This document shows positions 20,557 through 29,491 of a stretch of 64,000 bases of DNA, in pieces; position 1 is the stretch's first letter, and each line of letters begins with the position of its first letter. Source of the stretch: Psychrobacter sp. JCM 18902 (lineage in GTDB: Bacteria > Pseudomonadota > Gammaproteobacteria > Pseudomonadales > Moraxellaceae); assembly GCF_904846615.1 (NCBI RefSeq), contig NZ_CAJHBK010000001.1, positions 2,356,001 through 2,420,000 of the forward strand. Reading direction: 5' to 3'. The position numbers and the translations under genes were made by a program. A model generated the notes under the pieces. The model saw only the letters and a list, made by a program, of their open reading frames with translations. It ran no database searches and was not told where the DNA came from.

Positions 20557-21284
20557 AAGGATTTGAACTCAGTTAAATAAACAACAAAAACGGTATAAAA
20601 ATGTGGCGAATGCGAGCAGCCAATAACTGCCTATTATAATAGCGACCGACATTGCAGGGGATAAAATAATACAAAAAAGATAAGTAACCTGTAAATATAA
20701 CAATCTTTGCCCTGCATTGCACCATTTGCACCAAAATTAGCACTAAAATCTTACGGTTATGACAGTTAACACTGATAATTTAGGTGACTAGGGCATGTCC
20801 TCATTTTAAAAATGGTGATAAAAAGGAGATAAGTTGCCGCTAATCAAGGAAAATAGCGCAAATAATATCGAGATATTGATAAGCTATTTGACGATGTTTG
20901 GCAAAATTTAGCCATTTTTAGCTCATTTAGATAGTAATCGCTTGAATTGCAGACACGCTCTAACAGACGCGTTGCCTGTGCTTTCATTCACGATAAGTCA
21001 GATTAAAATATTTTAAATAGATCAGCATTTAGCGCTGTTACCGATCAGTCAGCCCTGCAAATTGTAGCGTTACTGTTGTCTCATACTTAGCAGCAGTTTA
21101 TACCTGCTCGCTTCCGCGTTATAATAACGGTTTGTATTGCTGCCTGCTTTTTTCTGACTTATTTTATGGATTACTGCTTATATCATGAATGGTGATACTT
21201 CATTTTGAAGGCAATTATTATCAAAAGATCCATAAAATAATAGAAATAAATAAAGACGGCGTTACTACTTTATAGGATTATGCC
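20557..21284. other. Intergenic region argS / small membrane protein gene
   Basis: The 728-bp gap contains MITE copy 2 (20791-20960) and is otherwise AT-rich without a recognisable gene. It should hold the argS promoter and that of the small gene at 21285. Confidence 0.5.
20791..20960 (+). mobile_element. MITE-like element, copy 2 (170 bp)
   Basis: Same length and orientation as copy 1 at 1589-1758, including GCGCAAATAATATCGAGATAT and GACGATGTTTGGCAAAATTT. TA flanks it on both sides (20789-20790, 20961-20962). The ends have decayed: GGGCATGTCCTCA on the left and GCAGACACGCTC on the right, so this is an older or degraded copy. Confidence 0.85.
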
Positions 21285-21503
21285 ATGTTTGCTATTGCTG
21301 CCAGTACAGTTACCAGTTGGGGATTGTATGTTTTACTACCCATATTCATCGCCTTCTTATTTTTTATTATGTGGGATATCTCTAAAGAATCTCAAGCTGG
21401 GCGCGCGGGCACATTTTGGATTTTCTTAGCACTAGGCGCAGGGTTTGTGGGCTTCTTACTCAAGCTATTGTTGGAAGTCGCTTTTAAAAGGTGGTTAATA
21501 TAA
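21285..21503 (+). CDS. Small two-helix membrane protein
   Basis: A 72-residue protein with two hydrophobic stretches (about 13-30: YVLLPIFIAFLFFIMW; about 46-64: FWIFLALGAGFVGFLLKLLL) joined by a short charged loop (DISKESQAGRAG). ATAGGATTATGCC precedes the ATG. It stands alone between argS (divergent) and the convergent DUF1176 gene. It resembles short DUF2788-type membrane proteins, but this is not certain. The AUG, ribosome site and regular membrane topology support it being real. Confidence 0.65.
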   Translation: MFAIAASTVTSWGLYVLLPIFIAFLFFIMWDISKESQAGRAGTFWIFLALGAGFVGFLLKLLLEVAFKRWLI

Positions 21504-21658
21504 TTTTTATATAATTAAGCCGTGTCTTCACTGTCAATGATAGGTAATAAATAACTCGCCTATCACTGTAAATAGACGGTTAAATAATCAATTAAAAAAT
21601 GCATGGCTCATGACGGCTTCACTTTATAGTGTGTCAATCATTCCTATCAGAATATCAC

Positions 21659-22792
21659 TCACTGAGCCTTGCTATCATTTTTTACGACTTCACTCACGTA
21701 AGTTGGTAAATCCCACGCACCACCAGCAAAACCGCGACACATTCCTGAGCTGGAATCTTCTGATTTGGCAAATGTTTGACCATTCCAAACCCATATCGCA
21801 TGATTCCAGCAATCACCAATCCCACGGTCTTTATGCACAGCCCAAATCTCGCCATCAGAATAGTCATTGCCTGCGGTGGTGATTAGCTGCGAACTACGAG
21901 GGTTTGCGTTGTCTATAAGCCAATATCCATAGCTTTCATTATAGGCACCTTGCCAACAAAGATGACTGGCAAGCGTATGGGTGGCATCTACGGGTGTAAA
22001 CGTCCAAGCCAACCTATCAGCACCATACTCTTGCATTCGTTGATACGCGTCGTTCTTTGGATTAACCAACTCACAGTCTCCCATATCATCTTCAGAGCCT
22101 ATAAGCTCCTTGGCATCAATATCGACCCACTTATTTATATTCGCTTGAAGATAGGCCAATGTTTTAGCATCTAATGGTTTTTTATGTTTTTCGGAATAGG
22201 CGTAAGCTTGTTTAATGACAGGGACTGGTTTGGCTGCTTTAGGCGTTTGCCGATTTGGATTGTTTTTACTAACCAGTGCCAACGGTGTGCCGACGCGACC
22301 TTGTACTTCGTCAAGCTTGAGCAGCACGGCACTCATGCCTCTATCGCTAATAGACCAATTTTCATCACCCGCTCTTATCTCTATCTTAGTATTTTGACGC
22401 GAATGACTCAGAAGTTGCTGAGTTTGCTTGGCGGTTAAATCGTACGCAGAACCATCAGCATCTGGTTGTAGCATGCCTTGGTTTTTGCCATTTAACCACA
22501 GTTCAACACTATGGTAGGTTTTGTCTGAGGTTTCTGATAAAAACTGGATTTGGGCAATCGGCAAGGCTTTTTTTGGTATGACAGTTAATAAAATAGAAGC
22601 TGGCGTATCGAACATACTCTCATCTGCATAACCTGCTGCGCGACAAGTCAATGTATTATCACAAACCACTTGCCAATCGTCCTGCACAAAGCCCCACCCT
22701 TCAAATGGCGTACCATAGGCAGCATGAGCTGATATGGACGTCAATGGCAGCAAGCCCATCATAGCGCTGAGCAAAATCGTTAATTTTTTCAC
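21659..22792 (-). CDS. DUF1176 secreted protein
   Basis: A 377-residue exported protein with a signal peptide (MKKLTILLSAMMGLLPLTSI, cleavage near ISAHAA, about residue 24). The mature part matches the DUF1176 pattern: the opening QDDWQVVCDNTLTCRAAGY, a central KLDEVQGRVGTPLALV, and the C-terminal HLCWQGAYNESYGYWLID, GEIWAVHKDRGIGDCWN and GMCRGFAGGAWDLPTYVSEV. Several Cys may form disulfides. Function is unknown. The gene follows cmoB by 37 bp on the same strand and is probably cotranscribed with cmoAB, but no functional connection is evident. Confidence 0.85.
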   Translation of the reverse strand: MKKLTILLSAMMGLLPLTSISAHAAYGTPFEGWGFVQDDWQVVCDNTLTCRAAGYADESMFDTPASILLTVIPKKALPIAQIQFLSETSDKTYHSVELWLNGKNQGMLQPDADGSAYDLTAKQTQQLLSHSRQNTKIEIRAGDENWSISDRGMSAVLLKLDEVQGRVGTPLALVSKNNPNRQTPKAAKPVPVIKQAYAYSEKHKKPLDAKTLAYLQANINKWVDIDAKELIGSEDDMGDCELVNPKNDAYQRMQEYGADRLAWTFTPVDATHTLASHLCWQGAYNESYGYWLIDNANPRSSQLITTAGNDYSDGEIWAVHKDRGIGDCWNHAIWVWNGQTFAKSEDSSSGMCRGFAGGAWDLPTYVSEVVKNDSKAQ

Positions 22793-22829
22793 TGTCCATA
22801 TTCCTTATGAGTGATACAGTACGCACGCG

Positions 22830-23891
22830 CTACTTTTTGGCAATCAAGGTCGCGCGCATCGGTGCAGGATACCCTTCCATGGTTTTAGTCGAGTCATTAG
22901 GATCTAAGAAGTCGGCTAGCGAATGATAAGTCATCCATTCCGTTTTACGTTGTTCCTCAATCGAAGTCACTGCTACATCCACGCAACGTACGTCTGAGAA
23001 TCCTGCTTTTTCTAGCCAGCCTATCAATGCCGCGACTGATGGTAAAAAATACACGTTATTCATCTGGGCATAGCGGTCATGTGGCACCAGTACGGTATTG
23101 GCATCACCTTCGATAACCAAGGTTTCAAGCACCAGCTCACCGCCTTTGACCAACTGCCCTTTAAGCTGTTGTAAATGCTCAAACGGCGATTGGCGATGAT
23201 AGAGCACACCCATGCTAAATACGGTATCAAATAATTGGCTATGCTCGGGCAAGGCTTCAAGTGGTACGGGGATATAATGCGTTCTATAGCTATCAGCAGC
23301 CCCGACAAAATGCCGAATCGCCATAAACTGATGATAAAATAAGCAAGACGGATCAATGATAATGACTGTATCCGCGCCAGCGCCAGCCATACGCCAGCCG
23401 TGATAGCCAGAGCCACCGCCCACATCCAATACGCGACGACCTTTTAAATCCCCCAAATGCGGTGTGACCCGTTGCCACTTCCAATCACTGTGCCATTCGG
23501 TATCAATCAATATTGGCGCGGCTTGTTGGTCTTCATTCTGACCACTATCAATTTGATTTTCGAGCTGACCACCAATTTGAAAAGGCCCTTTACGCCACGG
23601 CATGAGCTGCTTTAATAATGCCATTGTTTGTTTGCGCTGAGACTCACTAAGATTTGCCTCAATCGTCAGGACATCACTGTTTAGATCGACATTATTGACG
23701 GTTAATGTTGGCAAACGAGCGACTGACGCTTGATAAGCAGGTGCATGCGCGTAGTTGGCTTTGTCCTTGATATCATTTAACCATGTTGGCAAGCGCGTAA
23801 GCCATTCATAAGCACTCGGCTGCTGCTGGGCTAATTCTAGCAAGGTTAAATATAATGCGCGTTCGGCGTAGGTGATAGTGTTGTTAAGCAT
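22830..23891 (-). CDS. cmoB: tRNA U34 carboxymethyltransferase
   Basis: Transfers the carboxymethyl group of carboxy-SAM to 5-hydroxyuridine at the wobble position of certain tRNAs, forming cmo5U. It is 353 residues. The SAM-type methyltransferase fold begins near 130, with VLDVGGGSGYHGWRMAGAGA as cofactor-binding motif I, IIDPSCLFYHQF, and the family segment DTVFSMGVLYHRQSPFEHLQ. The N-terminal portion (WHSDWKWQRV) is also typical. The gene is 46 bp downstream of cmoA, which makes its cosubstrate, so the two form a pathway operon. Confidence 0.95.
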   Translation of the reverse strand: MLNNTITYAERALYLTLLELAQQQPSAYEWLTRLPTWLNDIKDKANYAHAPAYQASVARLPTLTVNNVDLNSDVLTIEANLSESQRKQTMALLKQLMPWRKGPFQIGGQLENQIDSGQNEDQQAAPILIDTEWHSDWKWQRVTPHLGDLKGRRVLDVGGGSGYHGWRMAGAGADTVIIIDPSCLFYHQFMAIRHFVGAADSYRTHYIPVPLEALPEHSQLFDTVFSMGVLYHRQSPFEHLQQLKGQLVKGGELVLETLVIEGDANTVLVPHDRYAQMNNVYFLPSVAALIGWLEKAGFSDVRCVDVAVTSIEEQRKTEWMTYHSLADFLDPNDSTKTMEGYPAPMRATLIAKK

Positions 23892-23937
23892 AAAAGCAGG
23901 TTACCGTATTGATCAAAAAACAACTGTGTTAAAAATA

Positions 23938-24738
23938 TTATTTAAATGCCACAATAGAGACGAAGTTTAAAAACTGAAACCACGTCAGATGACGCTGAAA
24001 ACCAACTTGATCTAACCGTGCATGATGCTCGTCTAAGGTATCAGTAATAAGCACGTTCTCTAGTGCATTACGTTTGCCGCTGATTTCCATCTCGCTATAA
24101 CCATTGGCACGTTTAAAATCATAATAACGCTCAACCAACCACGCATCATATTGCTCATCAAAAGCATGGGTTTTTTCAGTTAATACCAGCATCCCGCCTT
24201 CACTTAACGCTGCATAAATTCTCTCTAATACTGCGACTCTATCGGCAGCTGGCAAAAACTGTAGCGTTAAATTCAAAATCACCATATCGCAGGGTTCAAG
24301 TTCCACATCGCGAATATCAGCGGTAATCACTTCGATGTCATGCTCAGGATAATTGTCACTCAATAACGTGGTCGCTTCGGTCGTCATCGCTGGTGAAATA
24401 TCAATCGCTTTAATCTGCAAGTCTTGCGGCTCAAACTCACCCGCCAACGTCATGCTTGCTGCGCCAAGTGAACAGCCCAAATCATACACTCGACTGACGC
24501 GCTGACCATTGTCACCCTGTTGACGATACTTACAATGACGTCGGGCAAATATGGGTAACATCGCTAGCACCTGACCATAACCGGGTACACTGCGACGAAT
24601 CATATCAGGGAAACAAGCCACCACTTGCTCATCAAAAGAGAAGCGCGCTGCTTTATCAAGTGGCGTGGTAAACGGTTTGTCAAATAGGGTGTCGTGTTTA
24701 ACAATAGCAGGCTTAGATTGACTCATGGTGTGACTCAT
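23938..24738 (-). CDS. cmoA: Carboxy-S-adenosyl-L-methionine synthase
   Basis: Makes carboxy-SAM from SAM and prephenate, the donor used by CmoB. It is 266 residues. Features include [20 protein letters not shown], the SAM motif [46 protein letters not shown] and the C-terminal [14 protein letters not shown] typical of the family. The first ATG (24738) and one four codons on (24726) are both possible; neither has a strong ribosome site. It is transcribed divergently from msrA, 203 bp away. Confidence 0.95.
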   Translation of the reverse strand: MSHTMSQSKPAIVKHDTLFDKPFTTPLDKAARFSFDEQVVACFPDMIRRSVPGYGQVLAMLPIFARRHCKYRQQGDNGQRVSRVYDLGCSLGAASMTLAGEFEPQDLQIKAIDISPAMTTEATTLLSDNYPEHDIEVITADIRDVELEPCDMVILNLTLQFLPAADRVAVLERIYAALSEGGMLVLTEKTHAFDEQYDAWLVERYYDFKRANGYSEMEISGKRNALENVLITDTLDEHHARLDQVGFQRHLTWFQFLNFVSIVAFK

Positions 24739-24941
24739 TTTGTGATGATAGAACTTAAATTAGGAGATAATTGATGGTCTTGCTTGTCATTATTAGCTGA
24801 AAGCGGCACGACGTAGCAAAAGCCCATTATAACATTACTGTTTGTTACTTATCGCAGTCAGATGCCCTGCTAAGCTAAATACGTATTGCTAAGTAAAAAA
24901 CACTTGGCTCGCATTTTATATTTATAAAAATAGGAAAGATT

Positions 24942-25463
24942 ATGCAAACCATTATTTTAGGCGGTGGCTGTTTTTGGTGTACCGAATCGGTATTTTTATC
25001 CGTAAAAGGTGTGCAATCTGTCGTCTCAGGCTACATGGGCGGTGACGCTGTTTCTGCCAACTACGAAGCGGTCTGTAGTGGCAATACAGGGCACGTTGAA
25101 GTCATCAAAATCGAGTTCGATGACTCTATCGTCCCGTTAGAAGTGATACTTGATGTTTTCTTTGCCACCCATGATCCCACCACAATGGATCGTCAAGGCA
25201 ATGACGTCGGTAGCCAGTATCGTAGCGTGGTCTTTTATACTGAAGAAAATCAGAAACCAACGATTGACCGCACTATCAACAAACTGCGCGATATGGGCGT
25301 CAATGTGGTCACCGAAGTACATCCAGCTGTTGAGTTTTATCAAGCAGAAGAGACCCATCAGGATTTCTTTAATAAGAATCCAGGACAAGGGTATTGCAAC
25401 TTTGCCATACCGCCAAAGCTTGCCAAATTGCGTAAAGAGTTTAGTCAATATATGGTGAGCTAA
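24942..25463 (+). CDS. msrA: Peptide-methionine (S)-S-oxide reductase
   Basis: Repairs oxidised methionine by reducing the S epimer of methionine sulfoxide, in free or protein-bound form. It is 173 residues. The catalytic site is GGGCFWCTES with nucleophile Cys10. GYMGG, DPTTMDRQGNDVGSQYRS and YCNFAIPPKL with the resolving-region Cys are all present. ATAGGAAAGATT precedes the ATG. It is the short, single-domain form without an MsrB fusion and appears monocistronic, ending at a clear terminator. Confidence 0.96.
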   Translation: MQTIILGGGCFWCTESVFLSVKGVQSVVSGYMGGDAVSANYEAVCSGNTGHVEVIKIEFDDSIVPLEVILDVFFATHDPTTMDRQGNDVGSQYRSVVFYTEENQKPTIDRTINKLRDMGVNVVTEVHPAVEFYQAEETHQDFFNKNPGQGYCNFAIPPKLAKLRKEFSQYMVS

Positions 25464-25522
25464 ACCACAAAATGAAGATATTTTTTTATTTAGAATAAAA
25501 AAATATTTCAGCATTTTATTAT

Positions 25523-25557
25523 AGCCAAACGCTTATTGTACGAGCGTTTGGCTTTTT
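25523..25557 (+). terminator. Rho-independent terminator of msrA
   Basis: AGCCAAACGCT, loop, AGCGTTTGGCT, then TTT: 11-bp perfect stem. Confidence 0.9.
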
Positions 25558-25635
25558 AACATCTTTAGCATTCTCACTCAAACAGTTATGATAGAAACAA
25601 CTCAAATATAACCCTCAACGAATAAAGGCGAAGGT

Positions 25636-26289
25636 ATGAACGCTGAATTTTGGCACAGCCGCTGGCAAGAGAAACGCATTGGCTTTAATCAGTCTGCGGT
25701 GAATCCATTATTAATAAATTACTTTAAGCAGTTAAACCTGCCAGCTGGTAGCCGTGTCTTTGTTCCTTTATGTGGTAAATCGATTGATATGGCTTGGCTG
25801 TCAGCGCAAGGCTACGACGTCGTAGGCGTTGAATTGGTGGAAACAGCGATACAAGAATTCTTTGCTGAGCAGAATATCTCCCCTGCTGTGCACCAGCATG
25901 CAGACAATCCAGCCATTAAATACTATCAAGGTCAGTTGTCAGGACAAACCATTACCTTATGGGTTGCTGATATTTTTGCACTGTTATCTGAGGATATCGG
26001 ATCTGTAAAGGCGGTGTATGATAAAGCCGCATTGATTGCGCTGCCAGAAAATATGCGTACGAAGTATAGCGAGCATATACGTAAAATAAGTGGTCATGCA
26101 CCACAATTTATCATCACTCTCACTTATGACCAAAGCAAAAAAGCGGGACCGCCGTTCTCTATCAGTAGCGAGCAAATACAGCAATATTATGGCGATAACT
26201 ATCATATCAGCGAACTGACGAGTGAACCTACTTCTATAGGATCGGCACCTGAGCTAATGGTCACGGAGCATGTTTGGCTGTTGAAATGA
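25636..26289 (+). CDS. tpm: Thiopurine S-methyltransferase
   Basis: SAM-dependent methyltransferase of the TPMT family, 217 residues. In bacteria it is linked to detoxification of selenium, tellurium and thiopurine-like compounds. Evidence: the N-terminal FWHSRWQEKRIGFNQS, the SAM site RVFVPLCGKSIDMAWLSAQG, VVGVELVETAIQEFF, VYDKAALIALPENMR and the C-terminal LMVTEHVWLLK. GGCGAAGGT precedes the ATG. Its stop codon lies inside a 2 x 20-bp tandem repeat. Natural substrate unknown. Confidence 0.93.
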   Translation: MNAEFWHSRWQEKRIGFNQSAVNPLLINYFKQLNLPAGSRVFVPLCGKSIDMAWLSAQGYDVVGVELVETAIQEFFAEQNISPAVHQHADNPAIKYYQGQLSGQTITLWVADIFALLSEDIGSVKAVYDKAALIALPENMRTKYSEHIRKISGHAPQFIITLTYDQSKKAGPPFSISSEQIQQYYGDNYHISELTSEPTSIGSAPELMVTEHVWLLK

Positions 26290-26321
26290 GTGGTTAATAA
26301 ATGAAATGAGTCGTTAATAAA
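26282..26321. repeat. Tandem 2 x 20-bp repeat overlapping tpm stop codon
   Basis: TGAAATGAGTGGTTAATAAA followed directly by TGAAATGAGTCGTTAATAAA, one mismatch; the tpm TGA is in the first unit. Confidence 0.75.
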
Positions 26322-26370
26322 GCCGTTTGCGTAGTGATTAAGCAATACTAAATTATGATGGAAAAATTGA

Positions 26371-27084
26371 ATGAAAATATTAGTTGGGCTGATAAGTTTA
26401 ATCTCTATTTTGCTAGTCACACTCGCAGGTCCGCTGTACAAGTTTGGCTTAGTCGATTTAGCGACTGCGTTTGCAGGGTTTAAGTTTGGTGTATTTGCTG
26501 GTATCGCAGCATTGGTACTATTAGTCATACAGCTTTTATTTAAACGAGACACGGCTAGCATTGGTAGCGTATTAACATCAGCAGCGCTTGCTATCATTGC
26601 CATTGCTATTCCACTAAGCATGATGAATAGCGCCAAAAATGTACCGCCCATTCATGATATTTCAACCGACCTAGTGAATCCACCTGAATTTGTGGCCATT
26701 GCCCCACTGCGCGCTGATGCACCAAACCCAGTTGAGTATGCAGGTGTAGAGACTGCAACGCAGCAGCGCGCCGCCTACCCTGAATTACAAACATTACGCT
26801 ATAGCCAGTCAAAATCTGAGTTGGTTGAGGCAACCAAACAAGCCATCGATAATTTAGGTTGGAAGCTTGTCAATATCGATGCTGACAAAGGCGTCATTGA
26901 AGCGACAGATACGACTGCTTGGTTCGGTTTTAAAGATGATGTTGTCGTGCGTATCACGGATAACAGTAGTGAACGTCTAGTAGATATTCGCAGTAAGTCA
27001 AGGGTTGGTGGGAGCGATTTGGGAAAAAATGCGGCGCGTATTCATGACTTTATTAATGAGTTGGATGGGGTTTTGGGGGATTAG
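26371..27084 (+). CDS. DUF1499 membrane protein
   Basis: A 237-residue membrane protein. The N-terminal half has three hydrophobic segments (about 3-20, 30-52 and 65-87) and the C-terminal half is the soluble DUF1499 domain: PPEFVAIAPLRADAPNPVEY, VKQAIDNLGWKLVNIDADKG, VIEATDTTAWFGFKDDVVVRI and the family end SRVGGSDLGKNAARIHDF. The function of the domain is unknown. It starts with ATG after AATTGA with no strong ribosome site, 81 bp after tpm, possibly cotranscribed. Confidence 0.85.
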   Translation: MKILVGLISLISILLVTLAGPLYKFGLVDLATAFAGFKFGVFAGIAALVLLVIQLLFKRDTASIGSVLTSAALAIIAIAIPLSMMNSAKNVPPIHDISTDLVNPPEFVAIAPLRADAPNPVEYAGVETATQQRAAYPELQTLRYSQSKSELVEATKQAIDNLGWKLVNIDADKGVIEATDTTAWFGFKDDVVVRITDNSSERLVDIRSKSRVGGSDLGKNAARIHDFINELDGVLGD

Positions 27085-27314
27085 TTGGGTTTTGAATGAA
27101 GTAGAAATGATTAATTGGATTTTTTTAGCACTTTATCCATTTTAGCCTATCTACCCTAAACCCTCTCCTAACGTCACGCCACCGTCAATTTATAGTAACA
27201 GCTTACTTCGATACCTTTTCTTTACCCATGAGATTGGTTACTCTAAGTCCATACTGCACCAATCCGCTTTGCTTTCTCTTTTAATAACTATTTCAACGTT
27301 TATAGGATATTTTC

Positions 27315-28796
27315 ATGCGTTTGACTCCAGTTTCTACTTTATCGTTACTCAGCCTTGCTGTTGGGCTGAGTTTTGCTAGCACTGCTCAAGCAGCCAAACC
27401 ACCAGCACCAAACTTATCTAATGCCGAGTTTCAACAATGCTTAGACGGTCTAAAAAACTCTAGCAAATTTCGAGGGGTTGATGGCTCTACTTTTAATAAC
27501 TATCGCCCTAGCCAGCCTGATCCTAGCGTGATTCAGTCATTGAATTATCAGCCAGAATTTCAAAAAGACGTTTGGGATTATTTATCTTCGCTGGTCGATA
27601 AAGAGCGTGTAGAAGATGGCATCCGCGCCAAGCGTCAATGGGCGGATACGCTACGTCAAATTGAATCACGCTATGGCGTCAAAGCCGAGCACGTACTAGG
27701 TGTATGGGGTGTTGAGTCAAACTTTGGGCAGACATTAGGCAAAAAACCTTTGTTTGAGTCTTTGGCGACGCTGTCTTGTTTTGATCGCCGTCAGAGCTAC
27801 TTCCAAGGCGAATATGCCAATGCACTAAAAATCGTCCAAAACGGTGATATCGCGCCAAGTGATATGACCGGCTCATGGGCAGGCGCTTTTGGGCAAACGC
27901 AATTTATGCCAAGTACCTTTTTAGAGTTGGCAGTTGATTTCGATGGTGATGGTCGCCGCGACTTGGTCAACAGTGTGCCTGACGCACTAGCCTCTACCGC
28001 AAACTTCTTAGATAAGCGCGGCTATCGCACGGGCGAGCCTTGGGGCTACGAAGTCAAGCTGCCCAGTGAATTTTGGGCAGCGTCTGACCGTAAAAACAAG
28101 AAGTCTATCAGCCACTGGCGCAATCAAGGTATCACGCTCGCCAATGGCAGTCCATTGCCAAACGATTTGAGTAGCGCTGGGTTACTATTACCCGCTGGCA
28201 AAGACGGTCCTGCTTTCTTAGTTGGTAAAAACTTTGATACGTTTTATTCTTATAATGCGTCAGAAAATTATGCATTAGCAATCGCCCACTTATCAGACTT
28301 AATCACCAAAGAGGACAGCAGCAAAACTGACTTTGTCACGGCATGGCCTACCGATGACCCTGGTATCAGTCGCCAGCAAGCCAAAGATATCCAGCAGGCG
28401 TTATTGAATGCGGGTTACGATATTGGTGGTGTTGATGGCATTATTGGCGACAATACCCGTATCGCGATTCAGCAATACCAATCTAGTCGTGGTATCTTAC
28501 CAGCGGATGGCCGCGCAGGACAAAAATTCTACCGCGCCATCATTGGAGATGCTGGAAACACAGCCCCGAAAAGTACGCAATACGGCAATCAATACAGACA
28601 GCCGTCGAATAGCCAGCCTTTAAACCCTGCCTCTGCTGATCGCATGGGACAGTTGATTCAGCAGCAAACGAGTACTCCTAATACTTACTCAACGCAGCCT
28701 TCTGCACAATCACCTACCTCTGGTAACACACGCTATCGCCGTGTCACTGGTAGCGACGGTGTGGTAAAGCTCGTTCGTGTTGACGAAGGTTCTTAA
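27315..28796 (+). CDS. MltB-family lytic murein transglycosylase with peptidoglycan-binding domain
   Basis: Periplasmic enzyme that cleaves glycan strands to 1,6-anhydro-muropeptides. It is 493 residues: a signal peptide (1-26, ending AQAA), the transglycosylase domain (about 35-340) with catalytic Glu134 in GVWGVESNFGQTLGKKP, MTGSWAGAFGQTQFMPST and FDGDGRRDLVNSVPDALAS, then a PG_binding_1 domain (about 353-407: ISRQQAKDIQQALLNAGYD, GIIGDNTRIAIQQYQSSRG). The final 80 residues are a Ser/Gln/Asn-rich low-complexity tail. There is no lipobox. The anhydro-muropeptides it releases would be substrates for the anmK pathway also encoded in this window. Confidence 0.92.
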   Translation: MRLTPVSTLSLLSLAVGLSFASTAQAAKPPAPNLSNAEFQQCLDGLKNSSKFRGVDGSTFNNYRPSQPDPSVIQSLNYQPEFQKDVWDYLSSLVDKERVEDGIRAKRQWADTLRQIESRYGVKAEHVLGVWGVESNFGQTLGKKPLFESLATLSCFDRRQSYFQGEYANALKIVQNGDIAPSDMTGSWAGAFGQTQFMPSTFLELAVDFDGDGRRDLVNSVPDALASTANFLDKRGYRTGEPWGYEVKLPSEFWAASDRKNKKSISHWRNQGITLANGSPLPNDLSSAGLLLPAGKDGPAFLVGKNFDTFYSYNASENYALAIAHLSDLITKEDSSKTDFVTAWPTDDPGISRQQAKDIQQALLNAGYDIGGVDGIIGDNTRIAIQQYQSSRGILPADGRAGQKFYRAIIGDAGNTAPKSTQYGNQYRQPSNSQPLNPASADRMGQLIQQQTSTPNTYSTQPSAQSPTSGNTRYRRVTGSDGVVKLVRVDEGS

Positions 28797-28828
28797 TTAG
28801 TTAATGTCTGTTAATTATTACTAAAATA

Positions 28829-28861
28829 AAAAGCCACGTTAATAATAGCGTGGCTTTTTTA
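28829..28861. terminator. Bidirectional terminator
   Basis: AAAAAGCCACG, loop, CGTGGCTTTTTT between the transglycosylase gene and the convergent small gene. Confidence 0.88.
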
Positions 28862-28914
28862 TAACATGAATTTTCTAAACGAATTTTATATATAACTACT
28901 TTTTTTAATTAAAG

Positions 28915-29214
28915 TTAAACGATCGGTGGTGGGTTCGGTTTACCATTGTCACCATCCCAGTTCTCACGTGCTTTTTCATCTAGATCAGCAGGTGTTTTTG
29001 GTTCCCACTTGCCGTTTTCTTTCCAAGTAGCATCGCCCCAATCAGCATCTTCTTCTTTTCTGTCCAAGTCTTTGTAAGCTTGGCTAGGGTCGATACCGCG
29101 ACGTTTCATGTCCGCTACTTGCTCTTCTAGTGTATGAAACTGCTCGGCAGCATGCATAGATTCTTCTAAGCCATCAAGCTCTTTTTTTAATGCATCGTTT
29201 TTAGCGTTACTCAT
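28915..29214 (-). CDS. Small hydrophilic protein of unknown function
   Basis: A 99-residue soluble, very charged protein. The first half is helical and probably coiled coil (ALKKELDGLEESMHAAEQF, LEEQVADMKRRG), and the second half is Trp/Asp/Pro-rich (DADWGDATWKENGKWEPK, ENWDGDNGKPNPPP). The start codon is preceded by AAGGAGAGCACCTG, a strong ribosome site, which supports it being a real gene. No domain recognised; monocistronic, ending at a shared terminator. Confidence 0.75.
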   Translation of the reverse strand: MSNAKNDALKKELDGLEESMHAAEQFHTLEEQVADMKRRGIDPSQAYKDLDRKEEDADWGDATWKENGKWEPKTPADLDEKARENWDGDNGKPNPPPIV

Positions 29215-29491
29215 CAGGTGCTCTCCTTAGTCAGTATTATTATGCGATTTATATACATTCGATTTGTATGTATACAATATATAAGTCAGTAATTTTAATA
29301 TAAATAATGTATTTATTATCAATCTCTGATTAGTCTTAATATTACCAGTCTTAAATGGATTCACAACCGTTGACGCGTATGCTTTGTATTACAAAACGTA
29401 GTCACAGCCACACGTGTGCTCTTTACAGCAGATAGGCTACTGACTATTTTGAAATGAGGAAGGCAGGAATATTATTAGTGCAAAATACGAA

